The notes beneath the pieces were generated by a model. The model had not been told where the DNA came from and did not search any database. It worked only from the letters and a program-made list of their open reading frames with translations. From Patescibacteria group bacterium (GTDB lineage: Bacteria > Patescibacteriota > Minisyncoccia > Phycocordibacterales > Phycocordibacteraceae): a stretch of 7,422 nt of DNA. The DNA lies in NCBI GenBank assembly GCA_018823385.1, contig JAHJIK010000031.1, positions 1 through 7,422 on the forward strand, written 5' to 3'. A program made the position numbers and the translations under genes. Shown here piece after piece: positions 1-5,549 of the stretch (its first letter is position 1; each line of letters opens with the position of its first letter).

Positions 1-1
1 A

Positions 2-1717
2 ATCCAGCGCATGCTTGAGAAACAAGGTGCAGTAAAAGGTGCGCCTACCTATACAGCTGAGTTAAAAATAGATGGACTACATGTCATCCTTACGTACAAG
101 AAAGGAAAACTGGTAACAGCAGCAACACGTGGCGATGGAAAGGTGGGTGAAAATGTTACAACGACTGTTAGTACTATTAAGTCTATTCCACAAACACTTA
201 CGCGGCCGGTAGACATTATTGTAGAAGGAGAGATATACATGACACGCTCAGGCTTGAAAAAGCTGAACCATGAGCGAGAAAAGAATGGGGAACAGCTGTT
301 TGCCAATCCTCGAAACGCCGCCGCAGGCTCTATTCGACAACTCGACCCCACTGTTACTGCAGCACGCCCACTTGGCGTATTCCTCTACGACATAGATGGA
401 TATGGCGAACGAATGCCGGCAACACAACGGGACGAGCTATCTCTACTCACGGAACTTGGATTTCCCGTTAACACTAATGTCATCACTACCAACTCGATTG
501 AGGAGATACTCTCCTTTTGGAAGAAGTGGCAGGGGAATGCACGAGATAAAGAAGATTACCTCATTGATGGGATTGTTATAAAGGTTGATGACACTGCGTT
601 ACAAGAGCAGCTTGGGTATACAGGGAAGGGTCCGAGGTTTGCGGTTGCCTTTAAGTTTCCAGCTGAGCAGGTTACAACGGTAATCGAAGATATCGGTCTT
701 CAGATTGGCCGCACTGGAGTTGTGACGCCTGTTGCGCACCTCCGTCCAGTATCTGTTGCGGGAAGTACGGTAGCGCGGGCAACGCTTCATAACGAAGACT
801 TCATAACGGAAAAAGATATACGAATAGGGGATACGGTGATTCTACAAAAAGCAGGTGATGTTATTCCTGAAATAGTGCAGGTGCTTACAGAATTTAGGAC
901 AGGAAAGGAGAAGAAGTGGACGTTCCCAAACCATTCACACCTGTGTGGCGGGAGTGGTGCTATTGAACGCGTCCCAGGCCAGGCTGCTCATCGATGTGCT
1001 GAGCGCGGCTCGTTTGCTGAGCAGTCTCGAAAACTTGCTCACTTCACCGGAAAGAGTGCCCTTGATATTGAAGGACTTGGTGCACAGACCGTAGTGCTGC
1101 TTATGGAGCAAGGTCTCGTATCAGAATTTGATGACTACTTTGATTTGACCCGCGATGAGCTACTGGCGCTGCCTGGATTTAAAGAGAAGTCCGTTGATAA
1201 TTTGATGCGCGCTATCGAGGAAAAGAAAACAGTTCCACTTAACCGTTTGCTTGTAGGGCTATCAATCCTCCATGTTGGTGAAGAGACCGCGCTACTCTTG
1301 GCTCAAGAACTGGGAACACTTGCAGCACTACAGAATGCAACAGAAGAAACGCTCGCAAACATAAAGGGAGTGGGGGAGGTAGTGGCCCGCTCAATTGTTG
1401 CGTGGTTTAGAGATAGCGAGAATGTCGCACTAATGGAACGCCTTACTAAACACCTTTCAATACAGCGTGTTGAAGCCGTAGCTGGTGGTCCTCTGAAAGG
1501 AATGACGGTTGTAGTAACTGGCACGCTTCCAACCTATTCTCGAGATGAGGCTGAGGAGTTGGTGCGCAAGGCAGGAGGGTCCGTTGCAGGATCAGTATCT
1601 AAAAAGACATCCTTTGTCTTGGCTGGTGAAAACGCAGGCTCCAAGCGCGCCAAGGCTGAAGAGCTTGGAGTGCCACTTCTCACAGAGCAGGAGTTCCAAG
1701 ACCGGCTAGGGCTGTGA
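2..1717 (+). CDS. ligA: NAD-dependent DNA ligase LigA, 5'-partial
   Basis: Seals nicks during replication and repair, using NAD+ to adenylate an active-site lysine. The frame is open to the left edge, so the first in-frame ATG (base 11) is internal. About 95 N-terminal residues (the NAD-binding Ia domain) are missing; the visible 568 residues would bring the total near the usual 670. Counting from that ATG: adenylation motif KIDG with K19; ATRGDG downstream; VEGE at 71-74; the NPRNAAAGS signature; DGIVIKV with K191; FKFP with K215; OB fold from about 231; zinc region 305-340; helix-hairpin-helix repeats from about 351 to 470; BRCT domain 493-568. Spacings match E. coli K115/K290/K314. Oddity: two of the four zinc cysteines are serines (S309, S334), leaving C312 and C329. 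The next gene, gatC, starts 12 nt after the stop. Identity is certain. Confidence 0.97.
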   Translation: MQRMLEKQGAVKGAPTYTAELKIDGLHVILTYKKGKLVTAATRGDGKVGENVTTTVSTIKSIPQTLTRPVDIIVEGEIYMTRSGLKKLNHEREKNGEQLFANPRNAAAGSIRQLDPTVTAARPLGVFLYDIDGYGERMPATQRDELSLLTELGFPVNTNVITTNSIEEILSFWKKWQGNARDKEDYLIDGIVIKVDDTALQEQLGYTGKGPRFAVAFKFPAEQVTTVIEDIGLQIGRTGVVTPVAHLRPVSVAGSTVARATLHNEDFITEKDIRIGDTVILQKAGDVIPEIVQVLTEFRTGKEKKWTFPNHSHLCGGSGAIERVPGQAAHRCAERGSFAEQSRKLAHFTGKSALDIEGLGAQTVVLLMEQGLVSEFDDYFDLTRDELLALPGFKEKSVDNLMRAIEEKKTVPLNRLLVGLSILHVGEETALLLAQELGTLAALQNATEETLANIKGVGEVVARSIVAWFRDSENVALMERLTKHLSIQRVEAVAGGPLKGMTVVVTGTLPTYSRDEAEELVRKAGGSVAGSVSKKTSFVLAGENAGSKRAKAEELGVPLLTEQEFQDRLGL

Positions 1718-1723
1718 TACAGT
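1715..1723 (+). promoter_or_regulatory. possible extended -10 element before gatC
   Basis: TGA (the ligA stop codon) plus TACAGT fits the TGn-TAnnnT form of an extended -10 box and ends 6 nt before the gatC ATG at 1730. If active it would give gatC a leaderless or nearly leaderless mRNA inside the ligA-gatCA run. No -35 hexamer is evident, and no Shine-Dalgarno sequence precedes gatC. The element overlaps the stop codon, so chance resemblance is a real possibility. Confidence 0.3.
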
Positions 1724-1729
1724 GCTCAT

Positions 1730-2017
1730 ATGACAACGCCAGAGGAAGTATTGAAGCTTGCATCTCTTGCTCGTATTGAGGTGCCAGAGGGCGAATTGCC
1801 AGAATTCGTTGAGGGTTTTGATGCAATCGTGGCGTATGTAGGGCAGCTGGAAGGACTCACTATCAATGAGACGTCAGACATCCTGCCGTACGAGAATATT
1901 CTTCGTGAGGATGGAAACGCAACGCCAGCAGGAACATGGACTGAGAAGATAGTGGCGCAGTTCCCACAGAAGAGTGGAGACTCTTTGTCGGTAAAGCAGA
2001 TTATTTCCCATGACTAA
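1730..2017 (+). CDS. gatC: Asp-tRNA(Asn)/Glu-tRNA(Gln) amidotransferase subunit C
   Basis: GatC is the small subunit that wraps around and stabilises GatA in the GatCAB complex. That complex converts misacylated Glu-tRNA(Gln) and/or Asp-tRNA(Asn) to the correct amide-charged form in the cytoplasm. The 95-residue length is normal. The N-terminal part has the family pattern: an initial helix with KLASLARIEV (residues 9-18), then an acidic stretch and a helix with the FDAIVAYVGQLEGL segment, then a P-rich tail near residues 50-66 (ILPYENILRED) that follows the usual interface segment. The stop codon overlaps the gatA start in the 8-nt sequence ATGACTAA, implying translational coupling and near-equal expression of the two subunits. 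No Shine-Dalgarno sequence is visible. The match is by family pattern plus its position directly before gatA. Confidence 0.93.
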   Translation: MTTPEEVLKLASLARIEVPEGELPEFVEGFDAIVAYVGQLEGLTINETSDILPYENILREDGNATPAGTWTEKIVAQFPQKSGDSLSVKQIISHD

Positions 2018-3446
2018 ACCACTCAATCAGCTTTCAATTGTAGAGGCAGCAAGCGGTCTGCGGGCTAAAGACTTTTCTGTGCGCGATCTTTGGGATGCGT
2101 GTATGGCTGAGGCGGTTGCAAAAAACGAGGAGTTGAATGTATTCCTTGAACTCTTTGATGCTAATGAAGAGGCAATCGCTGCAGCACAGCAACGTATTGA
2201 TACTGAAGGGGAGGGGGCGCCACTTCTATGTGGTATTCCAATTGCAATGAAGGACAACATCCTTATCGAGGGACATGTTGCGAGCGCTGCCTCAAAAATG
2301 CTTGAGAACTATACAGCAACCTATGACGCAACTGTTACAGCAAAACTAAAAGAAGCAGGAGCTCTTTTCATTGGACGCACTAACATGGACGAGTTTGCCA
2401 TGGGAAGCTCAACTGAGCACTCCGCGTTTGGTTCAACACGAAACCCACTTGACCCGACTCGTGTACCTGGAGGTTCATCTGGCGGCTCATCTGCTGCTGT
2501 TGCTGCAAACATGGCACTGGCAGCTCTTGGCACTGATACCGGAGGGTCAATTCGTCAGCCAGCCGCACACTGCGGGCTTGTTGGATTTAAGCCAACGTAT
2601 GGTGCTATTTCACGCCACGGACTCATTGCACTTGGCTCATCTCTTGATCAGGCAGGCCCGCTTACCCATACCGTGGAGGACGCAAAGATTTTGTTTGATG
2701 TGATGAAAGGAGAAGACTCCATGGACGCAACCACTATTCCAGCTGACTTCTGTGCAACCAAGACTAGCGCTGCAAAAAAGCGTATTGGTGTGCCATATCA
2801 TTTGCTTGCGTCTGGTGTGGATGAAGATGTGCGTGCTCGTTTTGATGAAACGCTAGAGAAGTTCAAAGAGGAGGGATACGAAATTTGTGAGGTGCAGCTT
2901 CCAACAAGCCCATATGCGCTCCCTGCGTATTATGTTGTTATGCCTGCGGAGGCGTCTGCAAACCTTGCCCGCTTTGACGGTATTCGATATGGAAACGGTG
3001 GAAAGGGAAAGGATCTGCTTGAGGACTATGTCATTGCAAAGACGGAGGGATTTGGCCACGAGACAAAGCGACGTATTCTCTTGGGTACATTCGTGCTCTC
3101 GTCGGGATATATTGATGCCTACTATCGAAAGGCACAGTCTGCACGAGGTGCTCTAATTGCAGAGTACGACAAGGCATTTGAAGAGGTTGATGTCATTGCA
3201 TTCCCAACAACCCCATCTCCAGCCTTTAAATTTGGCGAGAAGAGCGACCCAGTTTCAATGTATCTAGAAGACGTATTCACCGTCACTGCAAACCTCACTG
3301 GTATGCCTGCTATTTCTGTACCAATGGGTATGGTTGAGCGAGACGGGGTCCAGCTGCCAACAGGCATCCACTTTACCGCTCCAAAGTGCCAAGATGAGTT
3401 GTTGTTTAAAATGGGGGGAATGGTGACTGGAGAGGAGATATACTAA
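2010..3446 (+). CDS. gatA: Asp-tRNA(Asn)/Glu-tRNA(Gln) amidotransferase subunit A
   Basis: GatA is the glutaminase of GatCAB: it releases ammonia from glutamine (or asparagine) and passes it to GatB for transamidation of misacylated tRNA. It belongs to the amidase-signature family. The 478-residue length is typical. The Ser-cisSer-Lys triad is intact: K81 in the AMKDN segment, S156 in GGSSGGS, and S180 in DTGGSIRQPA. The 24-residue step between the two serines equals that of S. aureus GatA (S154/S178, K79). The GFKPTYG and SSLDQAGP segments after the signature are also standard. The ATG lies inside the end of gatC, so this start is well supported by coupling. gatB does not follow, unlike the common gatCAB order; it must lie elsewhere if the pathway works. 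No truncation or frameshift is seen. Confidence 0.97.
   Translation: MTKPLNQLSIVEAASGLRAKDFSVRDLWDACMAEAVAKNEELNVFLELFDANEEAIAAAQQRIDTEGEGAPLLCGIPIAMKDNILIEGHVASAASKMLENYTATYDATVTAKLKEAGALFIGRTNMDEFAMGSSTEHSAFGSTRNPLDPTRVPGGSSGGSSAAVAANMALAALGTDTGGSIRQPAAHCGLVGFKPTYGAISRHGLIALGSSLDQAGPLTHTVEDAKILFDVMKGEDSMDATTIPADFCATKTSAAKKRIGVPYHLLASGVDEDVRARFDETLEKFKEEGYEICEVQLPTSPYALPAYYVVMPAEASANLARFDGIRYGNGGKGKDLLEDYVIAKTEGFGHETKRRILLGTFVLSSGYIDAYYRKAQSARGALIAEYDKAFEEVDVIAFPTTPSPAFKFGEKSDPVSMYLEDVFTVTANLTGMPAISVPMGMVERDGVQLPTGIHFTAPKCQDELLFKMGGMVTGEEIY
3439..3444 (+). promoter_or_regulatory. -10-like TATACT box before the membrane-HEPN gene
   Basis: TATACT ends 7 nt before the ATG at 3452. This is exactly the hexamer and spacing found at 4228-4233 before the GerMN gene. 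Here it also encodes the last residues of GatA, has no TGn extension and no recognisable -35, so it may be coincidence. A purine run (AGGAG, 3433-3437) lies 14 nt before the ATG, rather far for a ribosome binding site. Confidence 0.25.
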
Positions 3447-3451
3447 GAGTA

Positions 3452-4045
3452 ATGGAAGACACGACTAGTCCCGTACATTTCCTCAACCTAGAATACTTCT
3501 TTCGTCTTTTGTACGAACTGATATCAGGTGGAGGCTCGGTCTCATTTGATTACAGCTCGCTTATCAGGCTGGCTGGATCTATTTGGATGTTGGTTACATT
3601 CCTTGCGGTCATCATCTCCTTTATAGCGCTTTGGTACTTTATGAGCTCCACTATGCGTCTCTATCAAACACGACGTGAGGAGCATGATCTGTACACAACC
3701 ATTCCTTTTGAGGTGGCAGACAAGAAAGTGGATCACTCTCGATGGGCGCACATCCAAGAACTGATGCTTTCTGGAAACGAGAGCGATTATCGCCAGGCAA
3801 TTATCGAAGCAGACATCATGCTTGAGGAGGTGCTCCTACAGCTGGGCTATATGGGTGTGTCTATCGGCGACATGTTGAAGCAGGTTAATTCAGACAGGCT
3901 TCATACGCTCAATAGCGCATGGGAAGCACATAAAGTGCGTAACGAGATAGCGCACCAAGGCTCAGCATTTAAACTGTCAGAACAGTTAGCGCACCGCACT
4001 ATCGGCCACTACGAGGCTGTATTTAGAGAAGTAGGAGAGATCTAG
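3452..4045 (+). CDS. one-helix membrane protein with HEPN-like Rx4H domain
   Basis: Not a named gene. The 197-residue protein has a hydrophobic N-terminal region (residues 10-24, possibly amphipathic), one clear membrane helix at about 42-64, then a basic/polar linker (RLYQTRREEH) that suggests a cytosolic C-terminal side. Residues 98-197 form an all-helical-looking domain: SDYRQAIIEADIMLEEVL (111-128), a GYMGVSIGDMLK segment, then AHKVRNEIAHQG with R163-N164-(x3)-H168, and a final helix. R followed by a polar residue and His after four residues is the Rx4-6H signature of HEPN nucleases, and its place before the last helix fits. I infer a HEPN-like fold; RNase activity is unproven, and scaffolding or nucleotide-related roles are alternatives. 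It starts 5 nt after gatA and is probably cotranscribed with it. Confidence 0.8.
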   Translation: MEDTTSPVHFLNLEYFFRLLYELISGGGSVSFDYSSLIRLAGSIWMLVTFLAVIISFIALWYFMSSTMRLYQTRREEHDLYTTIPFEVADKKVDHSRWAHIQELMLSGNESDYRQAIIEADIMLEEVLLQLGYMGVSIGDMLKQVNSDRLHTLNSAWEAHKVRNEIAHQGSAFKLSEQLAHRTIGHYEAVFREVGEI

Positions 4046-4049
4046 TCAC

Positions 4050-4077
4050 TTGCTTAAATCGAAATCTGGCGTATATT
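4050..4077 (+). promoter_or_regulatory. promoter for the initiator tRNA gene
   Basis: A -35-like TTGCTT (4050-4055) and a -10-like TATATT (4072-4077) are separated by 16 bp. Initiation 7-9 nt downstream would fall at 4084-4086, within two bases of the mature tRNA 5' end. Both hexamers match the sigma70 consensus at four or five positions. The element sits in the only non-coding gap (40 nt) between the preceding gene and the tRNA. Confidence 0.55.
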
Positions 4078-4085
4078 GTAGCTAT

Positions 4086-4156
4086 AGCGGGGTAGAGGAG
4101 AGGTACCTCGGGAGGCTCATAACCTCCAGACGCCGGTTCGATTCCGGCCCCCGCAA
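4086..4156 (+). tRNA. initiator tRNA-fMet, anticodon CAT
   Basis: A full cloverleaf can be folded by hand. Acceptor AGCGGGG (4086-4092) pairs with CCCCGCA (4149-4155) except at 1:72, which is A opposite A. D stem GAGG/CCTC with a 7-nt loop holding GG; anticodon stem GGAGG/CCTCC (4111-4115/4123-4127) with loop CTCATAA, anticodon at 4118-4120; 4-nt variable region; T stem GCCGG/CCGGC with loop TTCGATT; discriminator A at 4156. Initiator traits are the missing 1:72 pair and the A11:U24 pair (purine 11, pyrimidine 24), both as in E. coli tRNA-fMet. This argues against elongator Met and against Ile with lysidine. Unusual: the three-G:C run of the anticodon stem is reduced to two because position 29:41 is A:U. 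CCA is not encoded (CAA follows), so it must be added enzymatically. Confidence 0.92.
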
Positions 4157-4164
4157 CAAATTTA

Positions 4165-4194
4165 GGAAAACGGCACTATATGGTGCCGTTTTCC
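4165..4194 (+). terminator. rho-independent-type terminator after tRNA-fMet
   Basis: A perfect 12-bp stem, GGAAAACGGCAC (4165-4176) with GTGCCGTTTTCC (4183-4194), encloses a 6-nt loop TATATG. The GC-rich core CGGCAC/GTGCCG is followed by TTTT, with a matching AAAA on the other side, so it could work in both directions. It lies 8 nt past the tRNA and should end transcription of the tRNA and any read-through from the ligA-gatCA run. Confidence 0.85.
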
Positions 4195-4224
4195 ATTTGC
4201 ACCGTAACTACAGATTCAAGGTGT

Positions 4225-4233
4225 TGGTATACT
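4225..4233 (+). promoter_or_regulatory. extended -10 promoter for the GerMN gene, likely leaderless
   Basis: TGG plus TATACT is a TGn-extended -10 box ending 7 nt before the ATG at 4241. The expected start of transcription is at or next to the A of the ATG, so the mRNA should have essentially no 5' leader. The strong terminator just upstream (4165-4194) means this gene needs its own promoter, which supports the call. There is no good -35 at 17 bp, as is common with extended -10 promoters. Confidence 0.6.
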
Positions 4234-4240
4234 TCTCTGT

Positions 4241-4783
4241 ATGAATAGATTCATTCTTGTCGCAATCGCCCTACTCCTTGTTCTTGGTATTGGAGGCTAT
4301 TTCCTTTATACGTCTAATCAAAGCATGACCTTGCCCGAGGTTGAATCAAGTGTAGAGGTGGGTGATATGGATCGGTGGCCAGTAGCGCTGACGGTTTCTC
4401 TCTTCTTTTACGACCCGACTCGTGACCAAGATGCACAAGGGAATATCATGTGTTCTGATAAGGGTCTCATACCGGTTTCTCGAACGATAACGACCATCAC
4501 ACCGATCGAAGACACGGTCCGACTTCTGTTATCAGGTAATCTTACTGTTGAGGAACGTGCAGAGGGGATAACTACGGAGTATCCGCTTTCAGGAGTCTCG
4601 CTAACCTCAGTTACGCTTGGCGAGGATGGAGAACTTAGGGTCGCTCTTAACGATCCAGAAGGTCGAACTGGCGGAGGCTCATGCCGTGTTGCTGTACTTG
4701 CAGCACAGATACGCGCCACAGCGCTTCAGTTCCCTGAGGTTAGGAAGGTTACTTTTGAGCCAGAAGACTTGTTTCAGCCGTAG
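4241..4783 (+). CDS. membrane-anchored GerMN-domain protein
   Basis: The 180-residue protein has an N-terminal signal anchor (hydrophobic residues 4-22 after MNR) and then an extracytoplasmic domain at about 47-175. The domain follows the GerMN pattern known from the spore-germination protein GerM and from envelope lipoproteins: a beta strand LTVSLFFYD, a central SRTI..ITPIEDTVRLLLSGNLTVEERAEGI segment (80-110), a strand pair with GEDGELRVAL (127-136), a GGGSC motif (144-148), and a helix plus VRKVTF at the end. C71 and C148 are the only cysteines and could form a disulfide. There is no lipobox. GerMN domains also occur widely outside spore formers, so a sporulation role is not implied; a cell-wall or surface role is inferred. 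The start is set by the extended -10 element directly upstream. No Shine-Dalgarno sequence is present. Confidence 0.82.
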   Translation: MNRFILVAIALLLVLGIGGYFLYTSNQSMTLPEVESSVEVGDMDRWPVALTVSLFFYDPTRDQDAQGNIMCSDKGLIPVSRTITTITPIEDTVRLLLSGNLTVEERAEGITTEYPLSGVSLTSVTLGEDGELRVALNDPEGRTGGGSCRVAVLAAQIRATALQFPEVRKVTFEPEDLFQP

Positions 4784-4924
4784 GTATACTTATTCTGGCT
4801 TCAATTGTTGCCAGGCCTCTCCAGGCCAAAGCAACTAATCAGAGCGTCACTGGCGCCAACCCTGACGTACCAGTACAGGTAAGTAACGAATCTGTTGCAT
4901 TGAATTAAGTGTTACGATAGTGGC
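4784..4924 (+). other. 141-nt intergenic region with inverted repeats
   Basis: This gap holds several inverted repeats. GTTGC (4807-4811) can pair with GCAAC (4831-4835) around an inner hairpin GGCCT/AGGCC (4814-4818/4823-4827, 4-nt loop). CGTCA (4845-4849) can pair with TGACG (4863-4867) around the palindrome TGGCGCCA. A GTAC-CA-GTAC repeat follows. A TATACT box lies at 4785-4790 and an extended -10-like element at 4910-4918. No T-tract follows the first hairpin, so it is not a standard intrinsic terminator. Reading frame 1 is open through much of the region up to TAA at 4906-4908, but has no start codon. The region may be the regulatory leader of the SOUL gene or a decayed gene; I cannot tell which. 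Confidence 0.45.
4910..4918 (+). promoter_or_regulatory. extended -10 element before the SOUL gene
   Basis: TGT plus TACGAT fits an extended -10 box and ends 6 nt before the ATG at 4925, almost the same layout as at 4225-4233. A leaderless or very short-leader transcript is predicted. TTGCAT at 4895-4900 is too close (12 bp) to serve as its -35. No Shine-Dalgarno sequence precedes the gene. Confidence 0.45.
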
Positions 4925-5545
4925 ATGTACATCATATACGCATTCGTCGCCATTCTTGTGCTTTGGACTGTTTGGGGAGCTGTGTCGTCGCAGGTTGAGA
5001 ACACACCATATACCGTACTTGAACAAGCGAAGGGATACGAGGTTAGGCTGTATCCTGAGCACATCGTGGCCCAAACAACGGTTGAAGGTTCATATTCAGA
5101 TGCGCTAAATACAGGGTTTGGAATAGTGGCTGGATATATCTTTGGAGGAAACACAAAGCAGGAAAGTATCGCTATGACCGCTCCTGTTGTTGAGAAGACT
5201 GCTGGAAGCGAAAAGATAGCAATGACAGCACCTGTAGTGGCGAGTTTAGAAGGGGAGTCTCATACCATCAGTTTTGGTATGCCATCCTCGTACACACTCG
5301 AGACCTTGCCGACACCAACTGACTCACGAGTTGAAATTGTAACGGTTCCTGAAATGAAAATGGCAGTACTGCGCTTCTCATGGTTGCGTACCGATGCGCG
5401 TGTTCAGTCAAAGAAAGAAGAGCTCCTCTCCGCACTTGCTCGAGACGGTGTCACGGTATCAGGTTTGGTTCAGTATGCAGGATACAATGCGCCATGGACT
5501 CCACCTTGGATGACTCGCAATGAAGTGATGGTAGAAATTAATTAG
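4925..5545 (+). CDS. SOUL-family heme-binding-like protein, membrane anchored
   Basis: The 206-residue protein has an N-terminal hydrophobic anchor (about 2-20) followed by one complete SOUL/HBP domain (about 28-206). Family landmarks in order: GYEVRLYP (37-44), a TTVEGSYSDALNTGF segment, YIFGGN (71-76), two copies of IAMTAPVV (82-89 and 98-105, the duplicated segment usual in SOUL proteins), SFGMPSSYTLETLP, FSW (151-153), a KKEELLSALARDG helix, and the C-terminal YNAPWTPPWMTRNEV. Eukaryotic members bind heme or other tetrapyrroles; heme binding by bacterial members is mostly untested, so the ligand here is inferred. The anchor places the domain probably outside the membrane. The next gene starts 4 nt after the stop, so the two are likely cotranscribed. 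Family assignment is firm; function is not. Confidence 0.9.
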   Translation: MYIIYAFVAILVLWTVWGAVSSQVENTPYTVLEQAKGYEVRLYPEHIVAQTTVEGSYSDALNTGFGIVAGYIFGGNTKQESIAMTAPVVEKTAGSEKIAMTAPVVASLEGESHTISFGMPSSYTLETLPTPTDSRVEIVTVPEMKMAVLRFSWLRTDARVQSKKEELLSALARDGVTVSGLVQYAGYNAPWTPPWMTRNEVMVEIN

Positions 5546-5549
5546 CGGC

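Noticed and set aside
2371..2703. A 110-codon plus-strand frame inside gatA
   Set aside because: It is a His/Leu-rich out-of-frame reading of the amidase signature region, with no independent support.
4118..4120. CAT anticodon read as elongator Met or lysidine-Ile tRNA
   Set aside because: The unpaired 1:72 position and A11:U24 are initiator features and are not expected in those tRNAs.
4050..4244. A 64-codon plus-strand open frame spanning the tRNA and terminator
   Set aside because: It runs through the tRNA-fMet gene and the hairpin, has no family features, and is explained by those RNA elements.
4408..4719. A 103-codon minus-strand frame opposite the GerMN gene
   Set aside because: It is Ser/Arg/Pro-rich antisense reading with no recognisable features; the sense frame has a clear domain.
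4807..4835. Intrinsic terminator after the GerMN gene
   Set aside because: The hairpin has an internal loop and no T-tract follows it, so it was kept only as an inverted repeat.
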